In this document: positions 1 through 7,507 of the stretch, in pieces
How positions within the stretch are numbered: the first letter of the stretch is position 1
How the letters are laid out: every line of letters starts with the position of its first letter
Assembly: GCF_015209505.1 (NCBI RefSeq)
Contig: NZ_JADEYC010000034.1
Coordinates: forward strand, 1 to 59,173
DNA length: 59,173 nt
Reading direction: 5' to 3'
From: Saccharopolyspora montiporae
Lineage (GTDB): Bacteria; Actinomycetota; Actinomycetes; Mycobacteriales; Pseudonocardiaceae
Notes under the pieces: model-generated
The model's database searches: none
The model's input: the letters and a program-made list of their open reading frames with translations, nothing else
Told to the model about the DNA's origin: nothing
Translations under genes and position numbers: made by a program

Positions 1-1
1 G

Positions 2-733
2 TCGCAGAACTTCGCCGTCGACCGGGCGGCGGCCGAGCAGCAGCTGGCGGTGCTGCCGGACGTGGCCGCCACTGCTCGCGCCAACCGCGCGTTCCTGGCC
101 CGGGTGGTGCGCTGCAGCCTGCAGCTGGGCATCAGCCAGTTCCTCGATCTCGGTTCGGGCATTCCCACGATCGGCAATGTGCACGAGGTGGCCCACGCGA
201 TCGAGCCGGCGGCGCGGGTGGCCTACGTCGACCACGAGCCGGTCGCGGTCGCGCACGCGCGGCGGCTGCTCAGCAACGACTCCCGGGTCAGCGTCACGCA
301 GGCCGATCTGGGCGATCCGGCGGCCGTGCTGGCGGCCCCGGGAGTGGCCGGGTTGCTCGACTTCGCGCGGCCGTTGGCGGTGCTGATGGTTTCGGTGCTG
401 CATTTCCTGCCCGAGGACCGCGACCCACCGGCGGTGGTGGCGGCGTATCGCGACGCGTGCGCGGCCGGCAGCCTGCTCGCGGTCTCGCACGCCACCGATG
501 AGCACCTCAGCACCGACCGGACCGCGGAGGGCATGGCGATCTACCGCCGCACCGCGACCCCGCTGACGTTGCGCCGCAGCAGCGCGGCGCACGCGCTCAT
601 GCCCGGGTACGCGGTGCTGGAACCCGGTGTGGTCAGTCCCGCCGACTGGCGCCCCGACCGGCAGCCCACGTCGGCCGACCGCGAGGCCGCCCGCGCCAGC
701 TGGGCCGCTGCGGGGATCCTGCCGCGGCGGTGA
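2..733 (+). CDS. SAM-dependent methyltransferase, Methyltransf_19 (DUF574) family, 5' truncated by window edge
   Basis: The reading frame is open from base 2 and reads SQNFAVDRAAAEQQLAVLPD, the usual first third of Methyltransf_19 proteins (a GTG at 50 is internal). The true start lies left of the window. The SAM-binding region is FLDLGSGIPT followed by GNVHE, with the acidic strand AYVDHEPVAVAHAR. The family is very common in actinomycetes and its substrates are unknown. A full-length paralogue lies at 34785-35591 and has the missing N-terminal segment with the NIARMYDYFLGG motif. The gene ends 4 bp before the stop codon of the convergent SDR gene. Family is confident; function is not. Confidence 0.85.
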   Translation, partial: SQNFAVDRAAAEQQLAVLPDVAATARANRAFLARVVRCSLQLGISQFLDLGSGIPTIGNVHEVAHAIEPAARVAYVDHEPVAVAHARRLLSNDSRVSVTQADLGDPAAVLAAPGVAGLLDFARPLAVLMVSVLHFLPEDRDPPAVVAAYRDACAAGSLLAVSHATDEHLSTDRTAEGMAIYRRTATPLTLRRSSAAHALMPGYAVLEPGVVSPADWRPDRQPTSADREAARASWAAAGILPRR

Positions 734-737
734 GGCG

Positions 738-1607
738 TCAGTCCACGACGGCGGTGCTGAACGTCGGCGGGTCGCCCAACGTCGCGCGGTGCGAGACCGG
801 CGTGCTGCCGTCGACGTCGACGACACCGAGCTCGGCACCGATCTCCGCGCCGATGAGCACGTGACCGGTGCGGCTCATCAACGCCGGGTCGCGGGCCAGT
901 GCGTCGATGACGCGACCGCTGAATTGCGGATCTTCGGCCACGGCCGCGATCGCCCGGTAGCGCTCGGGCACCGTGCCGGAGTCCAGCGCGGCGCGGATGC
1001 GTTCGGTTTTGAGGATGCCCATCCACAGCGCGATCACGGCCACGCCGTGCGGTTGGAAGTCGACGGCCATGTCGTGGGCCATCTTGTCGACCGCGGCTTT
1101 GCCCGCCCCGTAGGCCGGCCCGTGCATGTAGCAGCGGCCGCCGAACGAGGAGGTGTTGACCACCAGCCCGCCGCCTGCGGCGACCAGCAGCGGAGCGGCG
1201 TAGTAGCTGGCGACGTAGGTCGAGCGCAGGCCGACCTCGAACATGCTGTGTAACCCGAGGGGCTTGTGCCAGAACGGGCCCGGGTCGGTCAGCCCGCCGG
1301 GGATCGTGAACGCGTTGTTGACCAGGATGTCCACACTGCCGCGTTCGCCTTCGACCTGTTCGAAGGCGGCGCGGACCTGCTCGTCGTCGGCGTGGTCGCA
1401 CACCAGCGGGATGCCGGTGCCGCCGCGGGCGTCGATCTCGCGGGCGGTGGCCTGCACCGATCCGGGGGCGTCGGTGGTGTCGGTGTCGCGGGTGCGGCCG
1501 GTGACGTAGACCGTCGCGCCGGTGGCGCCCAGGGCCACGGCGATGCCCTTGCCGGCGCCGCGGGTGGCGCCGGTGACCACGACGGTGCGGGATTCGGGTG
1601 CGGGCAC
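738..1607 (-). CDS. short-chain dehydrogenase/reductase, DHRS1-like
   Basis: A 289-residue classical SDR. The start is GTG at 1607 because a GAGGAGGAC ribosome binding site precedes it and the Rossmann strand VVVTGATRGAGKG begins at about residue 9. The NNA motif (VNNAF, about residue 95), the catalytic serine (NTSSFGG) and the YGAGK active-site pair are all present. The extended C-terminus and the D-H-A-D-D nucleotide-binding region resemble the DHRS1-like NAD(P)H-dependent carbonyl reductases. It starts 11 bp after the stop of the upstream epoxide-hydrolase-like gene (1619-2578), so the two are probably one transcription unit. An epoxide opened by the neighbour and then oxidised or reduced here would make sense, but the substrate is inferred only from that pairing. 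Confidence 0.88.
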   Translation of the reverse strand: MPAPESRTVVVTGATRGAGKGIAVALGATGATVYVTGRTRDTDTTDAPGSVQATAREIDARGGTGIPLVCDHADDEQVRAAFEQVEGERGSVDILVNNAFTIPGGLTDPGPFWHKPLGLHSMFEVGLRSTYVASYYAAPLLVAAGGGLVVNTSSFGGRCYMHGPAYGAGKAAVDKMAHDMAVDFQPHGVAVIALWMGILKTERIRAALDSGTVPERYRAIAAVAEDPQFSGRVIDALARDPALMSRTGHVLIGAEIGAELGVVDVDGSTPVSHRATLGDPPTFSTAVVD

Positions 1608-1618
1608 GTGCGTCCTCC

Positions 1619-2578
1619 TCACAGGGCGGCCAGGAAATCGAGCATCGCTGCGGTGGTCTGCGCGGGCTTTTCCAGCTGCATCATGTGTCCGGCGTGGTCG
1701 AGCATGCGCACCTCGCGCAGGTCGGCGTGGTGGTGGCGCAGCTGGTTGAGCGGATCCTGGCCGTGCCAGGCCTGCAGGTCGACGTCCTCGGTGCTGCCGA
1801 GGAAGAAGAACGGGACGGGGTTCTTGCGGTCGGCGTAGGACCTGCGGTACTGCCAGCACAGGTCCATGGCCCGGTACCAGTTCAGCCCGCCGGTGAAGCC
1901 GCTGCGGCTGTAGGCGGCGACGTAGAATTCCAGCTCCAGCTCGGTCAGCCACGACCACGGCAGCGCCGGGGTCTCCGGCAGCGCGTCGAGGTAGCCGGTG
2001 CCCGGTGGTTTCTTCCACACGTCCAGGTAGTGGTAGTCGCTGGACAGGGCGTAGAAGACCTTGCGCAGGAACTCGCGCGGCGCCGCGTCCAGGTCCGCGT
2101 CGGCACCGGGTTGCTGGAAGTAGTGGATGTGGTTGAACCGCTTGCGGGCGTGCCGGGCGGCGCGGGTCAGCGGCGGGGTGTCGTCCGGGGTGAAGAACGG
2201 GTTCTCCAGCCCGATGATCGCGCGCATCCGGTCCGGGTGGTGCTGGGCGAGGTCGTAGGCGGCGAACAGGCCGAAGTCCAGCCCGCTGAACACTGCCCGC
2301 TGCTCACCGAGGTGGTCGAGCAGCCCGATCAGGTCGGCCACGATGCGGTCCACGTCGTACTCGCGGACCTCGGTCGGCCCGCTGGTGCCGCCCATGCCGC
2401 GCAGGTCCGGTGCCACGACGCGGTATCCGGCTTCGGCGATCGGGCCGATCTGGTGGCGCCAGCTGAACCACAGGTGCGGGAACCCGTGCAGCAGCACCAC
2501 CAGCGGGCCGGTGCCCTGTTCGACGTAGTGCACGTCGAGTCCGTTGATCCGGGCGTAGCGGTGGGTCCAGTCGGTCAC
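1619..2578 (-). CDS. alpha/beta hydrolase, epoxide hydrolase type
   Basis: A 319-residue alpha/beta-hydrolase. GTG at 2578 is preceded by CAGGAG and gives the normal N-terminus VTDWTHRYARINGLDVHYVE. The oxyanion motif HGFP is at about residue 30. The nucleophile elbow reads GLDFG, so the nucleophile is Asp rather than Ser; this separates epoxide hydrolases and haloalkane dehalogenases from esterases. A lid tyrosine (GLNWYR), the later acid (STEDVD) and the catalytic histidine in DHAGHMMQLEKP complete the picture. Soluble, with no signal peptide. It is the first gene of a probable two-gene operon with the SDR downstream. Epoxide hydrolase is favoured over dehalogenase because of the NWYR lid motif. 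Confidence 0.88.
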   Translation of the reverse strand: MTDWTHRYARINGLDVHYVEQGTGPLVVLLHGFPHLWFSWRHQIGPIAEAGYRVVAPDLRGMGGTSGPTEVREYDVDRIVADLIGLLDHLGEQRAVFSGLDFGLFAAYDLAQHHPDRMRAIIGLENPFFTPDDTPPLTRAARHARKRFNHIHYFQQPGADADLDAAPREFLRKVFYALSSDYHYLDVWKKPPGTGYLDALPETPALPWSWLTELELEFYVAAYSRSGFTGGLNWYRAMDLCWQYRRSYADRKNPVPFFFLGSTEDVDLQAWHGQDPLNQLRHHHADLREVRMLDHAGHMMQLEKPAQTTAAMLDFLAAL

Positions 2579-2948
2579 GCCGGCTCCTGTCGGTGCGAAA
2601 CGATCGAGGCCACAGAACGGGTTTGTAACGAGAACACGATATTGTCCACAGGGGTCAGTCCGGCGGTGCGGTGCCGCTGGCTCTCTCCGCGCGGCGAGGG
2701 GTAACCCCTGGTCAACTCGTGATATCTGCTCGTGTGCCGCGCCGGTGGTGATCGTTGAGGGGCAACGCCGAGTACACCACAACACTGGAACACGTTTCAA
2801 TATGCCGAGTTCTTCGACGCCGACCCGACCGTGCTACCCGGCGACGAAGAAGCCAGCGCCCGCGGGGACGCGCTGGCACCCGGGTCGCGCACCGCGCATG
2901 CTCGGTACCAGCTCGCAGCGTTGCCGGATCGGAAACAGGGGAGGCGCC
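2579..2948. other. divergent intergenic region with a possible gene remnant
   Basis: 370 bp separate the divergent epoxide hydrolase and methyltransferase genes, so promoters for both must lie here. From about 2790 to 2940 one plus-strand frame is open and protein-like (for example QYAEFFDADPTVLPGDEEAS and later ARYQLAALPDRKQ). It has no start or ribosome binding site and runs out of frame into the methyltransferase. It may be the remnant of a decayed gene. No family was recognised. Confidence 0.35.
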
Positions 2949-3794
2949 ATGGTCCGCGCACCACGCGGAGATCGCGACGATCCCGCCTACCTCGTCGGGC
3001 ACAGCGACGCCGAGACCCAGCGCCTGATCCGCCAAGCCGCGTTCCGGGATCCGCTCACCCGCCGGTTGTTCACCGACGCCGGCCTCAGCGAGGGCATGTC
3101 CGTGCTGGACCTGGGCTCCGGCGCCGGCGACGTGGCGCTGCTGGCCGCCGAATTCGTCGGCCCCACCGGCACGGTCCTCGGCGTGGACACCGACCCGGGA
3201 GTCCTGCGCACCGCCCGCGCCCGCGCCGCCGCGGCCGGACTGGACAACGTCACCTTCCTCGACGGCGACCTCCGCACGATCGAACCCGACCAGACCTTCG
3301 ACGCCGTCGTGGAGCGCTTGGCGCTGATGTATCTCGCCGACCCGGCCGCGGCGCTGCGCGCGGTGCGCACCCACCTGCGGCCAGGGGCGATCGTGGCCGT
3401 GCAGGAACCGAACTGGTTGCCGGAGTCGTTCACGGTCCACCCGCCCACACCGCTGTGGCAGCAGGTGTGGTCCTGGATGCGGGCGGCGGTGCAGCACGCG
3501 GGCATCGACCCGCACATCGGCTTCAACCTGCACCGCATCGTCACCGAAGCCGGGCTCGGCGAACCGCAGATGCGGCTGGAGGCCGCCGCCGTCAGCGCCA
3601 CCAACAGCGATGTCCACGACTACGCCGAGAGCACGCTGCGCAGCATGCTGCCGGTGCTGGTCGAATCCGGCATCGCCGGCGAGGACGAGATCGGCATCGA
3701 CACCCTCGCCCAGCGGCTGCGGGCCGAGGCGCTGGCTGCCGGCAGCGTGCTCAAGGTGTCGGACATGGTCGGCGCCCACGCGGTCGTGCGCTGA
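2949..3794 (+). CDS. class I SAM-dependent methyltransferase
   Basis: A 281-residue protein. The ATG at 2949 follows GGGGAGGCGCC. The frame continues open upstream, but only the ATG has a ribosome binding site. Motif I is VLDLGSGAGDVALLAA (about residues 48-63), motif II is VLGVDTDPGVL, and the post-I acidic region is VTFLDGDLR. FDAVVERLALMYLADP matches motif IV. The fold is the UbiE/Methyltransf_11/25 type. The C-terminal half (PNWLPESFTVHPPTPLW and beyond) is the usual substrate-cap region of actinomycete small-molecule methyltransferases. No substrate can be assigned from context. It is followed after 49 bp by the OmdA-like gene on the same strand. Confidence 0.85.
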   Translation: MVRAPRGDRDDPAYLVGHSDAETQRLIRQAAFRDPLTRRLFTDAGLSEGMSVLDLGSGAGDVALLAAEFVGPTGTVLGVDTDPGVLRTARARAAAAGLDNVTFLDGDLRTIEPDQTFDAVVERLALMYLADPAAALRAVRTHLRPGAIVAVQEPNWLPESFTVHPPTPLWQQVWSWMRAAVQHAGIDPHIGFNLHRIVTEAGLGEPQMRLEAAAVSATNSDVHDYAESTLRSMLPVLVESGIAGEDEIGIDTLAQRLRAEALAAGSVLKVSDMVGAHAVVR

Positions 3795-3843
3795 CCCCCT
3801 CGACGCCAGCGACCCGCGATCCGGCTGCGCTAGGCTGGGTGGC

Positions 3844-4110
3844 GTGAGCAGCCAGGACATTTCCGGCGGGGTCGTGCACGAGCTGCCCGCCGACCTCGAA
3901 CAGGCGCTGCTGGCCAACCCCGCGGCCCTGGACGCCTGGAACGACATCACGCCGCTGGCGCGCAACGAGTTCCTCTGCTGGGTCGGCGACGCCAAGCAGG
4001 ACGCCACCCGCCGGCGCCGCATCCGCCGGACCCAGGAGGAACTGGAAGCCGGCCAGCGGCGGCCGTGCTGCTGGCCCGGATGTGCCCACCGGGAACGCAC
4101 CGGCCGGTAG
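3844..4110 (+). CDS. YdeI/OmpD-associated (OmdA) domain small protein
   Basis: An 88-residue protein with a GTG start at 3844. It carries the compact OmdA/YdeI pattern: a leucine-rich N-terminal helix (LPADLEQALLANPAALDAWN), then ITPLARNEFLCWVGDAKQ and the basic TRRRRIRRTQEELEAGQR helix, which is the best-conserved part of the family. The last 16 residues add a CCWPGC motif of unknown meaning. Proteins of this type are small, cytosolic and poorly understood; some have been linked to stress or bacteriocin protection. It is convergent with the GH172 gene, 29 bp away. Confidence 0.8.
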   Translation: MSSQDISGGVVHELPADLEQALLANPAALDAWNDITPLARNEFLCWVGDAKQDATRRRRIRRTQEELEAGQRRPCCWPGCAHRERTGR

Positions 4111-4121
4111 CAGCAGCGCAC

Positions 4122-4139
4122 GCGCCCCCGGGCGGGCGC
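4122..4139. terminator. GC-rich hairpin between convergent genes
   Basis: Inverted repeat GCGCCC-N6-GGGCGC in the 29-bp gap between the convergent OmdA and GH172 genes. The position suits a bidirectional terminator, but the stem is short and there is no T-tract. Confidence 0.35.
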
Positions 4140-5225
4140 TCAGCCCGGGTGCGGAACCCGCTCGTGCACGGCCGGCAAAGTGAACGGCCGGTGCGGCTCC
4201 TGCTGGTACCAGTACGCCACCGAGGAGAAGTCGTCGGAGCGCTTGTTGGCGTGACCGTGCTCGATGCTCACCCGGATCGAGCGGGAGAACGTGACCGGAT
4301 CCTCGATGTGGAAGCGGTACAGGCTGATCCGACCGCTCCAATTCTCCCCGCCCGGCATGGTGATCCCGTGGTACGGCGCGGAATACGTCTGGGTCGGGCA
4401 CCAGGCCGTGTTGAAGTAGTCCTCCGTCCCGGTCCCGTGCAGCGACGGCGGCCAGGACTCGCCGTCGAGGAAGATCATGTCATCGCCCTCGCCGTACCAA
4501 TTCCACTCGCTGGTCTCGCGCGCATTGCGCACGTTGAGCACGCAGCCGACGTAATGCCCGCGGCCCTGCGCGTCGAGAACGGTGTAGTTGTCCGTCCCGT
4601 CGAGGTTCGTGCCGGTCAGCAGGAACTCGGCATTGGTCTGCGAGGCCTGCTCGACGCCCGCGCACGGCAGCGCCTGGCGGTACTGCGCGTGGAAGCGCCC
4701 GATGCCGTCTTCGAGCTCGTCGAACTCCTCGTAGTCGATGTAGTAGTAGACGACAACGTTCTCGTGCTCCAGTTCGCTGGTGACCTCCAGCCGAGCCCCC
4801 GCGGCGAAGGGCATGTGGAAAAAGCAGTTGAACGACTTGCCGTCTTCCGGGCTCATCTGCAGCGGAGCGGACACGAAGTTGCGGGTCGTGCCGTGGCCGA
4901 CACCGAAGAAGTCGCCCAGCGGAACCTCCACACTGGCATCGGCCTCACCGTCCCAGTAGGCGCGCAGCACGAGCCTGCGCAGGTAATCCGGTTCCCGCAT
5001 CCACGGGTTGACCGCCATCTGCTCGTTGGCGACCGTGACCCAGATATGGGTGATGCTGCCCGCTCCCGCGATCTCGGCCAGGGTCGCGGTCGCCCCGGGC
5101 GCGATGGTGCGGCGATCATCGTTGCCGCCGCTGCGGTCCCAACTCGACACCCGGCGCCTGCGGCTGTCGCGTAACCGAACCAGGTCCCGCAAGCTGCTGC
5201 CGTGCTTGTCGTAGCGCACCGTCAT
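4140..5225 (-). CDS. glycoside hydrolase family 172 (DUF2961) protein
   Basis: A 361-residue protein starting with ATG at 5225. It has the DUF2961/GH172 jelly-roll features: SWDRSGGNDDRRTIAPG near the N-terminus, GDFFGVGHG around residue 105, FNCFFHMPF, the FDELEDGIGRFHAQYR segment, and the hallmark HGTGTEDYFNTAWC near residue 265 with the expected acidic pair. GH172 enzymes act on furanosyl sugars (difructose anhydrides, alpha-fructofuranosides, D-arabinofuranosides). There is no signal peptide, so action in the cytoplasm on an imported oligosaccharide is likely. It lies 19 bp downstream of a sugar-porter MFS gene on the same strand, which supports an uptake-and-hydrolysis operon. The exact sugar is unknown. 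Confidence 0.9.
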   Translation of the reverse strand: MTVRYDKHGSSLRDLVRLRDSRRRRVSSWDRSGGNDDRRTIAPGATATLAEIAGAGSITHIWVTVANEQMAVNPWMREPDYLRRLVLRAYWDGEADASVEVPLGDFFGVGHGTTRNFVSAPLQMSPEDGKSFNCFFHMPFAAGARLEVTSELEHENVVVYYYIDYEEFDELEDGIGRFHAQYRQALPCAGVEQASQTNAEFLLTGTNLDGTDNYTVLDAQGRGHYVGCVLNVRNARETSEWNWYGEGDDMIFLDGESWPPSLHGTGTEDYFNTAWCPTQTYSAPYHGITMPGGENWSGRISLYRFHIEDPVTFSRSIRVSIEHGHANKRSDDFSSVAYWYQQEPHRPFTLPAVHERVPHPG

Positions 5226-5244
5226 CGCCGGACTCCTCCCGCTG

Positions 5245-6618
5245 TCATGCCGCCGACAGGTCGGTTTCGATCTGCTCCAGGCTGCGGCCCTTCGTCTCCT
5301 GCACCCAGCGGTGCACGAACCCGAAGATCAGCACGCCGAACACCGCGTACATGCTGAATACCGCACCCGAACCCCACGCGCTGATCAGGATCGGCAGCGT
5401 GAGCGACACAGCGAAGTTGACCACCCAGTTCGCGATCGTCGCCAACCCCATCGCCGTGCCGCGCACGCTCAGCGGGAAGATCTCGGACAGCATCACCCAC
5501 AGCACCGGGCCCCAGGTCAGCGAGAACGACACGGTGAACACCACGAGCCCGACCACACCACCGGTGTTCACCACGGCCTCGGCGGCACCGAACAGGTGCG
5601 GCGCACCAAGCGCCAACATCCCGGCGGCCGTGCCGAGGCTGCCGTACAGCAGCAGGGGTTTGCGGCCCACCCGGTCGACCAGGCGCGCGGCGAACGCGAC
5701 GGCGATCAGGTTCGGAACCGTGTTGATCACGCCGAACAACAGCGCGAAACTCTGCGTTGCGCCGAGCGATTCCAGGATCCGCGGTGTGTAGTAGACGATC
5801 GCGTTGATCCCGGTGAGCTGCTGGCCGACCGCGAGACCGATGCCGACGATCAGCGTGGTGCGGATCCATCGCCGGCCGAACAGCGCGGTGAACCCGGCCC
5901 TGCCGTCCCTTCTGGTGTCGACCTGCTGCATCTCGGCGAGCTCGGCGTCGAGGACCTCGGGTCGGCGGGTCAGCGCCAGGACCGCCCGGGCCTGCCCCAC
6001 CCGGCCCTTGCGCACCAGCCAGCGCGGTGTCTCGGGCATGAACGCGATCCCGGCGAGCAGGACGAGGGCCGGGAGCGCCCCGAGACCGAACGACAGCCGC
6101 CAGGCACCTTCGGTGCGGGCCAAGAACGTCACCAGCGCCGCCAGCCCCACCCCGGTGATGATCAGCGTCTGGTTCAGCGTCGCGATCGCACCGCGGATCC
6201 GGGTCGGTGCCATCTCGGCCAGATACAGCGGAACGATCACCGAGGCGCCACCGACGGCCAGTCCGAGTACCGTGCGGGACAGCACCAGGGTGGCCACGTC
6301 GAGCGCGAGGGCCGAGGCCAGCGCGCCGCCGACGAAGATCACCGAACACCCCAGGATGACGCCGCGCCGCCCGATCCGATCGGCCAGCGGTCCGCCACCG
6401 AGGGCACCGAGCATCGCCCCGACCAGGATGCAGCTGGTGAGCACGCCTTCCTGGACAGGGCTCAGGCGCCATTGGTCGCTGAGGAACAGCATCGCGCCAC
6501 CGATCACACCGGTGTCGTAGCCGTAGAGCACCGCGCCGAGCGCGCCGAACACGTAGAAGGCGCGGCCTCCGCGCAGTCCGGGCGTCGTCCGCGCTGGCGC
6601 TTCCGGAGTTTCGACCAC
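5245..6618 (-). CDS. MFS transporter, sugar porter family
   Basis: A 457-residue, 12-helix major facilitator. GTG at 6618 (after GGGAGAG) gives VVETPEAPARTTPGLRGG directly before TM1; the longer open frame upstream has no ribosome binding site. Sugar-porter signatures are all present: GYDTGVIGGAMLFL in TM1, DRIGRR in loop 2-3, PETPRWL at the end of TM6, the TM7 motif QQLTGINAIVYYTPRI, DRVGRKPLLLYG in loop 8-9, and the C-terminal VQETKGRSLEQIE. The QQLTGIN motif is that of proton-coupled monosaccharide importers. The gene precedes GH172 by 19 bp, so it probably brings in the GH172 substrate. The substrate itself is not evident. Confidence 0.92.
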   Translation of the reverse strand: MVETPEAPARTTPGLRGGRAFYVFGALGAVLYGYDTGVIGGAMLFLSDQWRLSPVQEGVLTSCILVGAMLGALGGGPLADRIGRRGVILGCSVIFVGGALASALALDVATLVLSRTVLGLAVGGASVIVPLYLAEMAPTRIRGAIATLNQTLIITGVGLAALVTFLARTEGAWRLSFGLGALPALVLLAGIAFMPETPRWLVRKGRVGQARAVLALTRRPEVLDAELAEMQQVDTRRDGRAGFTALFGRRWIRTTLIVGIGLAVGQQLTGINAIVYYTPRILESLGATQSFALLFGVINTVPNLIAVAFAARLVDRVGRKPLLLYGSLGTAAGMLALGAPHLFGAAEAVVNTGGVVGLVVFTVSFSLTWGPVLWVMLSEIFPLSVRGTAMGLATIANWVVNFAVSLTLPILISAWGSGAVFSMYAVFGVLIFGFVHRWVQETKGRSLEQIETDLSAA

Positions 6619-6892
6619 GATCCCGTCACTCTCCCGTGCGGTGGACGCGAACCGAACGGCCCGCTTGCGACGTTGTGCCGACCCAGGTGAGCAAACGATT
6701 TCTCGTCTTCGTTGCCGGAACCTACCGTTGACCCGATCTCCGTGTCCAGGCTCGGGACGCGGGTTCGTGGGGGCGTGTGCTGGTGGTGCCCGTGCCCGGC
6801 GCGTTCGCCGAGTCGTGCGGTACATCGGGTAAAGAACCAGGTGCCGCGGCACCGACGAACGGGGCCCGGTTCGTGCCGCTCGCACGAGGACG

Positions 6893-7092
6893 GTGCTACG
6901 TGTGTTCGCGCGTCGTCGATCGGCGCCGCTGCAGCTCGGGGAACTTACCTTCGCGGCACCACTCTTGGATCATCGTGACGATGGTTCTCCGCGACCGTGG
7001 CCCGACTCGAAGGCCGGGCCCTCGATCGCGACAGGGTCGCCGAGTCGCTCACCACGATGCTGTTGGAGGGCCTGCGCTCCCGGGAGCACTGA
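6893..7092 (+). pseudogene. remnant of a TetR-family regulator C-terminus
   Basis: The region 6619-7119 has no intact gene. From 6999 to 7092 one frame reads VARLEGRALDRDRVAESLTTMLLEG and ends LRSREH-stop, typical of the last helix of a TetR-type regulator. The preceding part (LQLGELTFAAPLLDHRDD) is in another frame that starts near 6893, so a frameshift separates them near 6980. No DNA-binding domain remains. It converges on the split membrane-protein gene at 7120. The rest of the interval (6619-6892) must hold the promoter of the sugar porter; nothing else was recognised. Confidence 0.5.
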
Positions 7093-7119
7093 ACGCGGCC
7101 CCGACCTTTCGTAGCCGGA

Positions 7120-7366
7120 TCAGGCTTCGTCACGGGCTCGGTGTGGTGACCGCGCCCAGGCCGGCACGAGTACCACCGCGATGAGCAGTGCCACGGCGAG
7201 TGGCACGTGCCAGTCGAGAGTCGAGCCGTTACCGAGATCGGCTTGCAGGAAGCTCAGGCCGAACATGGCAGTCGGCAGTACGGCCGCCAACAGGCTGCCG
7301 TGCTGATCAGCCAGAACAGGCCGGCGGCGAGAGTCTGAACTCCGGCGGCGACGTGCACGGCGATCG
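7120..7366 (-). pseudogene. 3' part of a small membrane-protein gene (DUF6220-like) split by Tn-A
   Basis: This minus-strand fragment encodes IAVHVAAGVQTLAAGLFWLI and then, after a frameshift near 7300, AVLPTAMFGLSFLQADLGNG and WHVPLAVALLIAVVLVPAWA: hydrophobic helices with a conserved-looking His, as in DUF6220-type integral membrane proteins. The missing 5' part lies at 26109-26381, across the 18.7-kb transposon. Joining the two at the shared GATCG restores the frame (NVHDPGA-IAVHVAAG), which shows what the transposon interrupted. The separate frameshift at about 7300 would inactivate the gene even without the insertion. The family name is tentative. Confidence 0.7.
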
Positions 7367-7404
7367 GGGCGGTGAGGAACATCGGAACGGAGAACAGCGC
7401 TAAG
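7367..7404 (+). repeat. left terminal inverted repeat of Tn-A
   Basis: 38 bp. Outer end GGGCGG, inner end AGCGCTAAG. It matches the right end except at positions 4-6 and 25. The left flank is the target duplicate GATCG. The outermost bases are GGGC rather than GGGG, so this end has probably drifted. Confidence 0.95.
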
Positions 7405-7507
7405 GCTTGACCAGCGGGTTTGCCGAGTTGACCTTGGTTGTCGGTTGCTGCTGATGTACGCCGCGGTTCCGCCACGGTGGGCGGTGTGAGCAGCAGGAGG
7501 CACTGGG

